The notes: generated by a model from the letters alone, not told the origin. DNA of 64,000 nt from JANQPX01 sp965222015 (GCA_965222015.1 CBDCTL010000023.1:186001-250000); one strand, 5' to 3'; counted from the first letter of the stretch, positions 1-9,138 are shown. Numbers and translations: made by a program.

Positions 1-40
1 CAACAGAACCTAGTGCTCATCGAAGTTGCGCCGGGAGGCT

Positions 41-1000
41 TCAATACGGATTCTTCGCTTGCCAATGTTTCATGAACGTGACCGTCTTCGCTTCAAGCCT
101 GGAGAGTTCCGGCTCGTCGTACCCAAACCAGGCCACCATGGCCTGTTCGGGCGATCCGTCCACCGTGCTACCGATGCCGACACCGTAGGAGCGTCCGTGA
201 TTGTAACCCACAAGACCGCCCCAACCGGCGTAGTCTGTTCCGGTCCTGGGACATGCGATCTCGAAGTCGAGGGCTCCGATGGTCTCGACGTTGAACGAGC
301 CCTTGCACAGGCTGTCGCCTTCGGTGGTGAGGAGCTCGACCGGCATTTGCTGGCCGGCGACTTCGCCGGCGTCCACCGAGCCGCGCAGGACCGTCGGCGC
401 ACTCTCGGCGACTGAGAGATCGAGCGTGATCATGCTGAGCGGGAGGAGATTGCGGTAATCAAGGACTGATGGGTCGACCATGAGATGCGTACCGAGCGCC
501 TCGACGCGACAGCCGCATCCGTCCGAGAACGGCGTGTTCGGCATGGACTCAAGACATTGAGCATATGCCGACACGAGCGCTGCCGATAGGCCTACGCCCT
601 GCTTCACCACATGGATGGGGCAGCGCTCGCGCGGAAAGCCGAAAACCAAGGCCCGGTTGTCTGGATCCCTGAAATAAGTCTGGCCAACAGAACTCAACTT
701 GAAAAACGGGAGAGCCTCAAGTTCGCGCAGCCTTGTGCCTCTCGACCGGATGGGACTGGCTTCGGCGGAGGCGATAGCTTCAGCCGCCTTCTTCGGTATA
801 TCGCTACGAAGTTCGACCACCAGATTGGCGTCGTTGAGACTAGGTGGCAGGACGAGTTCGTCACCGAGGTCCACGAGGACAAATTCAAATGCCGCCCCCT
901 TAAAGTCCAGGCTGCGCTGGTCCGATCTTTGGTCGGGCGTGCTGCAGCTCAGGAGCAGCATGACAACGAGGATGCTTAGAGGCTGCATCGGTCTTTTCAT
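41..1000 (-). CDS. predicted lipoprotein, unknown function
   Basis: Encodes 319 aa. The reading frame is open up to 1363, but the start is placed at ATG 1000 because GGAGAG lies just upstream and a lipoprotein signal follows: a basic N-terminus (MKRP), a hydrophobic stretch and lipobox LLSC with Cys at residue 19. The mature part is hydrophilic, has several cysteines (including a CGC cluster) and matches no family I recognise. The protein is probably anchored to the inner or outer membrane on the periplasmic side. A second small lipoprotein gene lies upstream on the same strand, and the 355-bp gap between them holds a 40-bp direct repeat. The lipoprotein call is good; the function is unknown. 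Confidence 0.7.
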   Translation of the reverse strand: MKRPMQPLSILVVMLLLSCSTPDQRSDQRSLDFKGAAFEFVLVDLGDELVLPPSLNDANLVVELRSDIPKKAAEAIASAEASPIRSRGTRLRELEALPFFKLSSVGQTYFRDPDNRALVFGFPRERCPIHVVKQGVGLSAALVSAYAQCLESMPNTPFSDGCGCRVEALGTHLMVDPSVLDYRNLLPLSMITLDLSVAESAPTVLRGSVDAGEVAGQQMPVELLTTEGDSLCKGSFNVETIGALDFEIACPRTGTDYAGWGGLVGYNHGRSYGVGIGSTVDGSPEQAMVAWFGYDEPELSRLEAKTVTFMKHWQAKNPY

Positions 1001-1108
1001 TGCGCTCTCCAAGATAAGTAAGCGTAGGTTCTCAGCCACTTCTGTCCTTGATGTCGCGCAAATACGTCGGCTGATGGGAGCCTGCGCTTCGAAACAAGCA
1101 ACACTGGT

Positions 1109-1310
1109 GATCCAAGAGGAGGCGAGTTGGTTCGGGCGGACTGCTCTCAGGAACTCTGCCGTTCGTGGAATCGAAGGCCTTCGAAAAAGGGATCCGCAGT
1201 TTCGGCCTTGAGCTCGTCGAAATAAACGGGATCGATCGAGGCACGCTGGAGCTGGCGTTCGGTCAGAACCGATCCAAGAGGAGGCGAGTTGGTTCGGGCG
1301 GACTGCTCTC
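1109..1310. repeat. 40-bp perfect direct repeat flanking 122 bp
   Basis: Positions 1109-1148 and 1271-1310 are identical over 40 bp. The 122 bp between them, read on the minus strand, are open without an ATG and end in a stop at about 1148, translating to a hydrophilic tail ending in HERQSS. This looks like a fragment of a lost gene plus a local duplication. Neither repeat has inverted ends, so an insertion sequence is not supported. Confidence 0.8.
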
Positions 1311-1355
1311 GAATGTCGGTCGGTCGTCATGCGCGCGGGCAAACGCATACCATAG

Positions 1356-1913
1356 TCAGTCATGCATCACCAATACGCGGCCCGGCACCCTGGGATGGTG
1401 GCGTTGCTCTCGCTGGAACTCATACCTCACACATTCGGCATCATCTCGCTCATCCTGCCAAACACGGCTCTCGAGGATGGGATCATCGGTCGTGATCTTC
1501 ATGTTGAGAATGATCCGATCTCCATCGATACGAAACAGCTGGCCATTGCGCAGCCACTTTTCGACAAAGGCTTCGAGGTCGTCAGCCTCGCGCAGGTGAT
1601 AGGTCGGCACCCGCAATTCGGCGGCAAAAAGCGCCACTGTATGGAGCTGCTCGTCATCTGGCGGCGGCTGCACAAGGGACTGTCCGAGCAAAGGAGTTGT
1701 GAAGAATGACGGTGATGGCTGCTCTTCGGTCAGACACCAGACGCTCGCAACCGGCTGAGCGACGGAGAAAGTGGCCTTTTCGATGCGCGGACCACCGGGC
1801 TCTGCGACTTGCCAGTTCATGGCACGGCAGCTGAACTCTTTTGGAACGTTGCCGGCACAACCGAATAGTAGAGCGAAAGCTGTCATCATGAAGAAAGAAT
1901 GCGAGATGCTCAT
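1356..1913 (-). CDS. predicted lipoprotein, unknown function
   Basis: Encodes 185 aa from ATG 1913. AAAGGA sits 7 nt upstream, which supports this start over the ATG at 1940. The N-terminus is a lipoprotein signal with lipobox LFGC and Cys at residue 19. The mature protein contains two further cysteines in the first half and a charged C-terminal half; no domain is recognised. It precedes the other lipoprotein gene (ends 41) on the same strand, so the two may once have been co-transcribed, although the intervening repeat region separates them now. Confidence 0.7.
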   Translation of the reverse strand: MSISHSFFMMTAFALLFGCAGNVPKEFSCRAMNWQVAEPGGPRIEKATFSVAQPVASVWCLTEEQPSPSFFTTPLLGQSLVQPPPDDEQLHTVALFAAELRVPTYHLREADDLEAFVEKWLRNGQLFRIDGDRIILNMKITTDDPILESRVWQDERDDAECVRYEFQREQRHHPRVPGRVLVMHD

Positions 1914-1940
1914 CGGTTGTTCCTTTGCTGCTTGAGGCAA

Positions 1941-2224
1941 TCATGTGCGCCGATCCGAGGTCCGATCGGTTTTCAGCTCGGCATTGCGTTAAGCATGCAA
2001 AGGATGGCCGGAAGGCTGCCGATCGCGCATTGCGGTGCGTCAAGGAGTCCTGCTCTTTCAAATCCAAAGGCTGGGCATTTGAGAGACAGGTGCTCGGGAC
2101 GCAGCAATTCTGCGCTTTGGGGTGCGCCATTGTCCGATGAGGTAAGCGCGAGGTTTGCAGGCTATCATCAAGTAAGCAGTCTTTGGCTAGGTTGATGCGA
2201 ACCATCCTGGCTCAGCCGATCGAT
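1941..2224. other. intergenic stretch, no gene seen
   Basis: No open frame here has plausible codon use, start or ribosome binding site. The stretch lies between the lipoprotein gene and the truncated end of the reverse transcriptase relic, and may include degraded flank of that element. Confidence 0.5.
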
Positions 2225-2751
2225 CTACCGCGTACCCATCTCACCGGACGTGACGATCCCATCTTCCGGGACACCTGCCTTCAGCCATTTCCGGATCAGG
2301 CGGATGATGCGTCGATCGCCGATCCGATGTGCCAGGAAACGAACCAGCCATGATTGACTGACTGAATCGAAAAACGATCGGATCCCCCCGCCTGCAGGCC
2401 GAAAGGCCGAAGGTCGGGCTTGTCGTGCCGGATCTTCGAAGCTTCGCTCCTGCAGACCGGGATATCGGCGTCTAGAATGAAGTTCACCTTGCGGCGCGAG
2501 ATCCCCACGATCAGCGCATCAAGCGCGTCATGCGGACCTCGCTTGGGCCGGAACCCATAGCTGAACCCGGGGAACTCTTCCTCGTAGATCACGTTCAGCA
2601 CCGCCACGGTCGCCTTTTGGACAACCCTGTCCTCCAAGGCAGCGACCGCGAGTGGGCGCTCACGCCCGTCAGGCTTCGGGATCATCCGTCGCCTGGAGGG
2701 CTGCGCCCGATACGCTCCACGGTGAAGTCGGGCATGCAGCCGAAACGAGCG
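2225..2751 (-). pseudogene. group II intron reverse transcriptase/maturase relic
   Basis: Minus-strand translation gives the N-terminal third of a group II intron-encoded RT: HRGAYRAQPSRRRMIPKPDG, then RPLAVAALEDRVVQKA, then GFSYGFRPKRGPHDALDAL, then NFILDADI, which carries the first part of RT domain 3. At 2460 about 80 nt of unrelated sequence interrupts the frame. The RT frame resumes near 2374 (FFDSV, then WLVRFLAHRIGDRRIIRLIR) and runs to SGEMGTR followed by a stop at 2225, where intact proteins continue with PQG. Everything after this, including the YADD active site, the X/maturase domain and the intron RNA, is absent. There is no function left. It is a good marker of a past mobile element. 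Confidence 0.85.
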
Positions 2752-2807
2752 TTATTTCCCGTTGTTGCAGAGAAGCAGTCGACAAGATCCGGCTTCAAGC
2801 CGAAGAA

Positions 2808-4007
2808 TCAAGCCCCCAGAGCCGCACCCAGATCCGCCAGGCTCGCCAGATTGTGCACCGTCCGGAAATCGTCGACATGCTTCACGATCGCCTTCGCCCC
2901 GGTCGCGGTCGGGGCATAGCCATCGAAGCGCATGAGGGGGTTCAGCCAGATCAGGCGGCGGCAGCTTTTTTGCAGCCGATCCATCTCGCGCTCCAGGCCC
3001 TCGCCGGCGTCGCGGTCGAGGCCGTCTGTGATCAGGAGGACGAGGGCGCCCTGGCCGAGGACGCGCCTGGACCAGTTCTTGTTGAAATCCTCGAGGCAAT
3101 GACCGATGCGCGTGCCGCCGGACCAGTCCTCGACCAGCTCGCCGACCTTGGCGAGCGCGATGTCCACGTCCCGATGGCGGAGCTGGCGGGTAATGTTGGT
3201 GAGGCGGGTGCCGAAGACGAAGCTGAACACGCGATCCCGGTCATTGGTGATCGCGTGCATGAAATGCACGAGCATGCGTGAGTAGCGGTCCATCGAGCCC
3301 GAAATATCGGCGAGGATCACCAGCGGCGGATGCCGTTTTTTTCGGGTTTTTCGGGCAAGATCGATGCTGGCGCCACCGCCGCGCAGACTTCGACGCAGCG
3401 TCGCCCGCATATCGACGCGGTCGCCGTGCGACTTCGAAAAGAACCGGCGGGTAGGCACGGCCATGATCGGCAGGCGCATGTCGCGGATCACCTGTTTCGC
3501 CCGCTCGATCTCGTCCGCCGACATGTCCTCGAAGTCCTTCGCCTGCAGGATTTCCTTCTCGGAGAAGGTGAGGGTCGCGTCGAGCTCGATCGTGGGCGGC
3601 TCCTCGGCGTCCTCGGGCGCTTCGCCCTGCCCCGGCTGCTTCTGCGGTCCGAGCGCTTCGGAAAGCCTGCGATTGACCTCGTCCGCGTCCTGCCCTTCCA
3701 TCTCGATTGTCGGCAGGAGAAGCTGCATCATCTTTTCGAGCAGATCCGGCTTTCGCCAGAAGATGTGGAAGGCCTGATCGAACAGTTCGCGCTGATCCCG
3801 CCGGTTCACGAAGACCGCATGCAGCGTCCAGTAAAAATCCTCGCGCCCGCCGATGCCGATCGCATCCACCGCCCGGATCGCCTCCAGGACCTTGCCAGGA
3901 CCAACGGGCAACCCGGCAGCACGCAGACACCGCGCGAAGTGCATGATGTTGGCCGCGAACCGGCCCGGTTCGACGGGCTGGTTCGCCGAGGGTGTGTCGA
4001 GGTCCAA
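2808..4007 (-). CDS. VWA domain-containing CoxE-like protein
   Basis: Encodes 399 aa. The C-terminal half is a von Willebrand A domain with the MIDAS motif DISGS at residues 234-238, preceded by a VPTRRF segment typical of CoxE-like proteins. The acidic/Pro-rich linker around 123-142 separates this from an N-terminal helical part. The start (4007) lies 2 bp past the stop of the MoxR ATPase gene, so the two are translationally linked. Such pairs act as metal-insertion or protein-remodelling chaperones; in CO dehydrogenase loci they are CoxD/CoxE. No coxMSL genes are in this window, so the client is unknown. Confidence 0.85.
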   Translation of the reverse strand: MDLDTPSANQPVEPGRFAANIMHFARCLRAAGLPVGPGKVLEAIRAVDAIGIGGREDFYWTLHAVFVNRRDQRELFDQAFHIFWRKPDLLEKMMQLLLPTIEMEGQDADEVNRRLSEALGPQKQPGQGEAPEDAEEPPTIELDATLTFSEKEILQAKDFEDMSADEIERAKQVIRDMRLPIMAVPTRRFFSKSHGDRVDMRATLRRSLRGGGASIDLARKTRKKRHPPLVILADISGSMDRYSRMLVHFMHAITNDRDRVFSFVFGTRLTNITRQLRHRDVDIALAKVGELVEDWSGGTRIGHCLEDFNKNWSRRVLGQGALVLLITDGLDRDAGEGLEREMDRLQKSCRRLIWLNPLMRFDGYAPTATGAKAIVKHVDDFRTVHNLASLADLGAALGA

Positions 4008-4009
4008 GT

Positions 4010-4942
4010 CTACCCCGCCTTGGTAAGGCCGGCCTTCACCTCGTTCAGAAGCCTGGCCGCCTCGCTGCCCTGGATCTTGGCGATGTCGTCCTGATACTTC
4101 AAAAGCGTGCCGATGGTGTCGTTGATGGTCTCCGGGTCGAGCTCCAGGCGATCCAGGGTCATCAGCGCCTGGGTCCAGTCCAGAGTTTCGGCCACGCCCG
4201 GCTGCTTGAAAAGATCCTCGGCGCGCAGCCGCTGCGTGAAGCCGACGATCTGGCGGGTCAGGCTCTCGGCCGCCCCCGGGATCCGCGCTTTGATGATCGC
4301 CATCTCGCGCTCGGCGTCGGGATAGTCGACCCAGTGATAGAAGCAGCGGCGCTTGAGCGCGTCGTGGATTTCGCGCGTGCGATTCGAGGTGATGATCACG
4401 ATCGGACGCTGTTCCGCCCGGACCGTGCCGATCTCCGGAATGGTCACCTGGAAGTCCGAAAGGATCTCCAGGAGATAGGCCTCGAACGGTTCGTCCGTCC
4501 GGTCCAGTTCGTCGATCAGGAGCACGGGTGCTCCGCCGTCACTCGGTTCGAGTGCCTGCAGCAGCGGACGGCGGATCAGGAACTGGTCGGTGAAAATGTC
4601 CCGCGCCAGCGCCGCCCGGTCCGTGTCGCCCTCCGCCTCGGCAAGACGGATCTCCAGCATCTGGCGGGCGTAGTTCCACTCATAGACCGCCGAGCTGACG
4701 TCGAGGCCCTCGTAGCATTGCAGCCTGACCAGCTTTCGGCCGAGCGTCTCGGATAGCACCTTGGCGATCTCGGTCTTGCCGACGCCGGCCTCGCCTTCGA
4801 GGAACAGCGGTCGGCCAAGCGAAAGGGCCAGATAGAGCGCCGTCGCGAGCGCCCGGTCGGCGACATAGTGACCCCGGGTCAGGGTCGCGAGCATGGCGTC
4901 GACGTCGCCGATCCCGGTTTCGCTGATGGTCTGATCGTTCAT
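4010..4942 (-). CDS. MoxR-family AAA+ ATPase (CoxD-like)
   Basis: Encodes 310 aa. Walker A is GEAGVGKT (residues 50-57) and Walker B is VLLIDELDRTDE; the sensor 1 region reads VIITSNRTREIHDAL. The length fits the MoxR/CoxD family. It acts as a cytosolic chaperone ATPase that works with a VWA partner, here the next gene downstream. ATG at 4942. The pairing and order (ATPase then VWA) match known MoxR-VWA operons. The specific target cannot be told from the window. Confidence 0.9.
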   Translation of the reverse strand: MNDQTISETGIGDVDAMLATLTRGHYVADRALATALYLALSLGRPLFLEGEAGVGKTEIAKVLSETLGRKLVRLQCYEGLDVSSAVYEWNYARQMLEIRLAEAEGDTDRAALARDIFTDQFLIRRPLLQALEPSDGGAPVLLIDELDRTDEPFEAYLLEILSDFQVTIPEIGTVRAEQRPIVIITSNRTREIHDALKRRCFYHWVDYPDAEREMAIIKARIPGAAESLTRQIVGFTQRLRAEDLFKQPGVAETLDWTQALMTLDRLELDPETINDTIGTLLKYQDDIAKIQGSEAARLLNEVKAGLTKAG

Positions 4943-5022
4943 GAGACGGCTCTGAGCAGCTTCTGGACAAGGTCAAGCATGAGCACAGGAAAGGCGGTGT
5001 GTGAAGCGGGAGCGGCCGTCCG

Positions 5023-5604
5023 TCAGCGCCGGAGACCTTCGATCGTGCCCACGAGACGCGCGGCGATGCCGGCGACCGCCGCCTGCTGGGCGCTGTCCTT
5101 GAGCTCGCCATTCTCGTCGAAGGCCTCGCCGGCGGCACTCAGCGCGTGCTGCTGGGGAAGGACGAGAACGCCGATATTGCTCAGGATCTGGCGAACATGG
5201 ATGAGCCCGCGCAGTCCGCCGAGCCGGCCGGGTGCTGCCGAAACCAGGGCGGCCACCTTGTCCCTGTAGGCTGCGAGCGGCCCCTCGTCGCCTTCCGCGC
5301 GAGAAACCCAGTCGATGGCGTTCTTCAAAACCGCGCTCATGCCGCTGTTATATTCCGGCGAGCTGATCAGCAGGCCCTGATGCTCCTTGAACAGCGCCTT
5401 CAGCCGCCGCGCCTGTTCCGGCAACCCCGCGCCCGCCTCCAGATCGCCGTCATAGAGCGGCATGGGAAAATCGCGAAGATCGATCAGCGTCACCTCGCCT
5501 CCGGCTTCTCGCGCGGCGTTCGCGGCGACCCTCACGAGGCGCTTGTTGAACGAACCTTCGCGCGTACTGCCGGCGAAGGCGAGGATTTTCGGGGCCTGAC
5601 TCAT
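5023..5604 (-). CDS. NADPH-dependent FMN reductase family protein
   Basis: Encodes 193 aa from ATG 5604, with AGGAG just upstream. Flavodoxin-like fold: FMN phosphate-binding loop GSTREGSFNKRL near the N-terminus and the SPEYNSGMSAVLKNAIDW motif that cradles the flavin ring. Members reduce FMN, quinones, azo dyes or chromate with NAD(P)H; the true substrate is not evident. It is a cytosolic enzyme, divergent from the ADP-ribosylglycohydrolase gene at 5699 with a short shared promoter region. Confidence 0.88.
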   Translation of the reverse strand: MSQAPKILAFAGSTREGSFNKRLVRVAANAAREAGGEVTLIDLRDFPMPLYDGDLEAGAGLPEQARRLKALFKEHQGLLISSPEYNSGMSAVLKNAIDWVSRAEGDEGPLAAYRDKVAALVSAAPGRLGGLRGLIHVRQILSNIGVLVLPQQHALSAAGEAFDENGELKDSAQQAAVAGIAARLVGTIEGLRR

Positions 5605-5698
5605 GGTTCTCCTGTTTCGCTCTGGTTTTTCCCAATATGATGACCACAAGCCGGTGGGACAACCACGGGCGTCGAAGAAGACCTTTTGGAGGATGCCC

Positions 5699-6679
5699 AT
5701 GGCCGAGCGATCGCGCGGCGAGGAGGTGGAGGCGAGGGCGAGCGTGGTGCTCGGCGCCCTTGTCGCGGACGCAGCGGCGATGGGTCTCCATTGGCTCTAC
5801 GATCCGGAACGCATCGCCGCCATCGCCGAGCGGCGGGAACCGATGTTCCTCGCCGCCGAAGAGCACCATTTCGAAGGCGCCAAGGGTTATTTCGCCCATG
5901 ACGGCAAGCGGAGCGGCGAGCTCAGCCAATATGGGGCGACGCTGGCGCTTACGATGGACTCGCTGATCGCCACCGAGGGCCGGCCGACCGTCGCCGACTA
6001 TCAGCGCCGCTATCTCGCCTTTTTCGGGCCCGGCGGCGACTGGAAGGGCTATATCGACCGGCCGACCCGCGGGGCCCTCGCCGCCCTCGGCGCCGGGATC
6101 ACCGACGACACGCCCGAAGCCTCCGGCATCGACGACGACCAGATGCCGGCCTTTTCGACCGTGCCGGCCGTGGTCGCGGCCCGGCCGGACGCGCCCTCTC
6201 TGGAGAAGGACGTGATCGGGCTGGTGCGAGTCACCAACGACAACCCGCTCGCGATCGAGGCCGCACTGATCGCCGCGCGCGTCATGCGCGCCGCGCTCGG
6301 CGGCGACGATCTGGGCACGACACTCAACCTGCAGACGGAAGGCGCCGGCGACGTGCTGCAGCCGCTCCTTCGCGACGCCCTGGCCTCGAATGAGCGAAGC
6401 AGCGCCGATTTTGCAGGCAAGGTCGGCCGCGCCTGCCATGTCCAGCAGGGCCTGCCGATCGTCTTCCACATCGCGAACCGGGCCGAGAGCTTCGAGCGTG
6501 CCATTCGCGCCAACATCCTGGCCGGCGGCGATTCCTGTGGGCGTGCCATGGTGCTCGGCGCAATCCTCGGCGCCCGTTTCGGCTTCGGCGGCGAGCGCGG
6601 TATTCCCCTGCCCTGGCTGACCCGCCTCGCCCACGGCGCCAGCCTGTTCGATCGGGCATACCAGCTGGCCTCCCTTTGA
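5699..6679 (+). CDS. ADP-ribosylglycohydrolase family protein
   Basis: Encodes 326 aa. GGAGG at 5688-5692 is spaced well for ATG 5699; the ATG at 5693 is too close. The N-terminal GALVADAAAMGLHWLYD corresponds to the GAxxGDAxGxxxxW core of the ADP-ribosylglycohydrolase (DraG/Crystallin J1) fold, and a later Asp-rich helix (GIDDDQ) fits poorly with the classical metal site. The enzyme may hydrolyse ADP-ribose or a related glycosidic bond, but some relatives are not active as such. Family assignment is fair; activity is uncertain. Confidence 0.72.
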   Translation: MAERSRGEEVEARASVVLGALVADAAAMGLHWLYDPERIAAIAERREPMFLAAEEHHFEGAKGYFAHDGKRSGELSQYGATLALTMDSLIATEGRPTVADYQRRYLAFFGPGGDWKGYIDRPTRGALAALGAGITDDTPEASGIDDDQMPAFSTVPAVVAARPDAPSLEKDVIGLVRVTNDNPLAIEAALIAARVMRAALGGDDLGTTLNLQTEGAGDVLQPLLRDALASNERSSADFAGKVGRACHVQQGLPIVFHIANRAESFERAIRANILAGGDSCGRAMVLGAILGARFGFGGERGIPLPWLTRLAHGASLFDRAYQLASL

Positions 6680-6790
6680 CGATTCGAGCCACCCTTTCGG
6701 TTTAATCCTTGACAGCACACCGTCCGAAACGTTTTCGTTCGCTACCTCTGATACTATTTCATTGCCCGGCTCGGCGCTGGAGCGTCTTCG

Positions 6791-7900
6791 ATGACCGACG
6801 AGATGGAACCTTTGCGCATTCTGATGCTCGGAGAGGCGCTGGAGCGCCCGGGCGGCGTGGTCACGGTGGAGAAGGCCACGCTGTCATCCGCGCCCGATCG
6901 CCTCGCTTTCCACCACATTGCCACCCTGCCGCCGGACGGCCGCTTCGGGCAGGTCCGAAAATTTCTGACCCTGCTCAAGGCCATGGCCGCCCTCACCTTC
7001 AGACTAGCCGCGGAGCCCGTCGACGTCGTCCACATCCACGTCTCCATGGGGGCGAGCATTCCGCGAAAATGCCTTTTGGCGAGGATCGCCTTCCTGTTCG
7101 GAAAGCCTGTGGTGATGCACACCCATGGCGGCGAGTTCGCGAAGCAGTTCCCGGCCATGCCGAAAGCGCTCCGGGCCTTCGTCGCCGGGACGTTCAGACG
7201 CTGCGATGCGGTCATCACCCTCGCCGAGACCTGGCGGCGCTTCTACATCGACGCCCTCGGCATCGCCCCCTACCGCGCCCTGATCCTGAAAAACCCCGTG
7301 AAGCTGCCCGAGAGCCCGCCAGCGCCGCCGACGGCGCCGCCGGTGCGCCTGCTCTATCTCGGCATGCTCTCCGAGCCCAAGGGCGCCTTCGACCTGATCG
7401 AGGCGATCGCCGCCCTGGACGAGGCCGCTCGCGCCGACCTCCGGGTGGTCATGGCCGGCCATGGCCGGATCGAGGACGCGCGGGAAAGGATCGCGGCGGC
7501 CGATCTCGGCGAAGTGATCGAGCTTCGCGGCTGGATCGGGCCCGAGGAGCGGGACGCGCTGCTCTCCGAGACCCACGTCCTTGTCCTCCCCTCCCACTTC
7601 GAAGGGCTGCCGATGGCGCTTCTGGAGGCGATGAGCTTCGCCATCCCGCCGATCGCGACCCCGGTCGGGGGCATTCCGGACGTGCTGCGGGACGGGGACA
7701 ATGGCCTTCTCGTGCCGCCAGGCGAGCCGGCAGCGCTCGCCGCCGCGATCGGCCGGATCGCCGGCGACGAAGCGCTGAGGCTGCGTCTCGGCAAGCGGGC
7801 GCGCCGGTCCGTCGAACCCTATTCGGCGGACGGCTATGCGGACGCCCTGGTCGAGATCTACAAGCATGCTGCGGCCGACGGTGCGCTCGCCCGAGCCTGA
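6791..7900 (+). CDS. glycosyltransferase family 4 (group 1)
   Basis: Encodes 369 aa. GT-B fold: N-terminal GG loop (ERPGGVVTVEK) and C-terminal GT1 domain with the EX7E motif EGLPMALLE followed by IPPIATPVGGIPD. The protein transfers a sugar from a nucleotide donor to a lipid-linked or polysaccharide acceptor on the cytoplasmic face. The gene is followed 16 bp later by a WecG/TagA transferase gene, so both likely serve one surface glycan. No ribosome binding site is obvious; ATG 6800 is an alternative start. Confidence 0.88.
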   Translation: MTDEMEPLRILMLGEALERPGGVVTVEKATLSSAPDRLAFHHIATLPPDGRFGQVRKFLTLLKAMAALTFRLAAEPVDVVHIHVSMGASIPRKCLLARIAFLFGKPVVMHTHGGEFAKQFPAMPKALRAFVAGTFRRCDAVITLAETWRRFYIDALGIAPYRALILKNPVKLPESPPAPPTAPPVRLLYLGMLSEPKGAFDLIEAIAALDEAARADLRVVMAGHGRIEDARERIAAADLGEVIELRGWIGPEERDALLSETHVLVLPSHFEGLPMALLEAMSFAIPPIATPVGGIPDVLRDGDNGLLVPPGEPAALAAAIGRIAGDEALRLRLGKRARRSVEPYSADGYADALVEIYKHAAADGALARA

Positions 7901-7916
7901 AACGAAAGTGCCACCC

Positions 7917-8678
7917 ATGAGGACGAAACTTCTCGGCAGCGACGTCGATTTCCTTCGCCCGGAGGAGGTCCTCGCCCGCCTCGCCGAGCGTCACGGCGAA
8001 AGGCAAAGGACGATCGTCGGCTATCACAATCTGCACACCCTCTACGTCACACGCCGCGAGCGGAACATCCGGGACTTCTACGGTCAGGCCGACATCATCT
8101 ACGCCGACGGCATGCCGCTGATCCTCTGGGCCCGCCTGCTCGGCCAGGACGTCACGCGCGACCACCGCATGACCCTCTCCTCCTGGGCGCCGGCGGTGCT
8201 TCGAAACTTCGAGGGGCAGGGCTGGCGGCTCTTTTATCTGGGCGCGACCGCCGAGGCCTGCGCGAAGGGTATGGAGGCGTTCCGGCGGATGGCGCCCGGC
8301 CTCGAGATCGAGGCGCGGGACGGCTTTTTCGACGCGAGGCAGGACAGCGCCGACAACCAGGCGCTTTTGTCAGCGATCCGGACGTTCCGGCCGGACGTCC
8401 TGATGATCGGCATGGGCACGCCCCGCCAGGAGCGCTGGATCCTCGACAATCTCGATGACCTCGATCTGCCGATCGTCTGGAGCGTCGGCGCCGCGATCGA
8501 ATATTTCGCCGGCACCAAGGCCCGTCCGCCCGCGCTGATCGGCCGGCTCGGCCTGGAATGGCTCTACCGACTCCTCAGCGAACCGCGACGCCTCTGGTAC
8601 CGCTACCTGGTCGAGCCCGCCTTCCTGATGCCGGCCATGGCCGAGGATCTGCGCCGACGCTTCGCCGGCCGATCCTGA
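7917..8678 (+). CDS. WecG/TagA/CpsF family glycosyltransferase
   Basis: Encodes 253 aa from ATG 7917. Family hallmarks: YADGMPLILWARLLG, GMGTPRQERWI and the C-terminal GRLGLEWLYRLLSEPRRLW. The family (GT26) adds ManNAc(A)-type or other sugars to undecaprenyl-linked intermediates of enterobacterial common antigen, teichoic acid linkage or capsule. Directly follows the GT4 gene on the same strand. No polymerase, flippase or export gene lies nearby, so the pathway is incomplete here. Confidence 0.9.
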   Translation: MRTKLLGSDVDFLRPEEVLARLAERHGERQRTIVGYHNLHTLYVTRRERNIRDFYGQADIIYADGMPLILWARLLGQDVTRDHRMTLSSWAPAVLRNFEGQGWRLFYLGATAEACAKGMEAFRRMAPGLEIEARDGFFDARQDSADNQALLSAIRTFRPDVLMIGMGTPRQERWILDNLDDLDLPIVWSVGAAIEYFAGTKARPPALIGRLGLEWLYRLLSEPRRLWYRYLVEPAFLMPAMAEDLRRRFAGRS

Positions 8679-8920
8679 TCGGTCCGGCAGACGGGAGGTG
8701 CACTCGAAACCGTCCCGTCACCGACGGCTGACGCCATGCGCACTGCATTTTATCCATGTGTCGGCCCAACACAGCGCAAAGCGAGGCCGCTTGCCGCATT
8801 GTCAGCGCGCCGCGTCGAAGAACGCGATCATCACATTTACCCAAAGGAGCGGTAGCCTGTGCATTGACAGGCAGCAGCCACCTTCATCCTTCCTTAACCC
8901 GCCAATGTTACACTCCGGCA

Positions 8921-9015
8921 CGTCTTGCTGGTCCATGCGATCCTGGGAGTCCGAGCCTGGCCCACCCTTTCCACCGGGCGGGCGGATTCCCAGGATCGCA
9001 TGGACCAGCAAGACG
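8921..9015. repeat. long palindromic intergenic element, copy 1
   Basis: Left arm 8921-8953 and right arm 8983-9015 are reverse complements over 33 bp with a single G:T-type mismatch; the loop is 29 nt. The core of the arms recurs at 56705-56783 as a second full palindrome and at 51031-51057 as a single arm. No T-run follows, so this is not a simple terminator. It fits a REP-like or MITE-like dispersed palindrome. The whole gap 8679-9138 holds no convincing gene. Confidence 0.85.
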
Positions 9016-9138
9016 AGGTGTATCGGAGATAGGTAAAGAAAAGATTACCTTCGACGGAACCAGCAGGCTCCATGGACGATCCGTTCCTGCCTCCGCTCCG
9101 CTTTGCATTCGAGCCCCGACCGCCGGGGCGGAGACGGA

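Noticed and set aside
1001..1363. N-terminal extension of the first lipoprotein
   Set aside because: It runs through the direct repeat, has no ribosome binding site and would hide the lipoprotein signal.
6726..6745. near-palindrome GAAACGTTTTC before the GT4 gene as LacI-type operator
   Set aside because: Symmetry is imperfect and short; likely chance.
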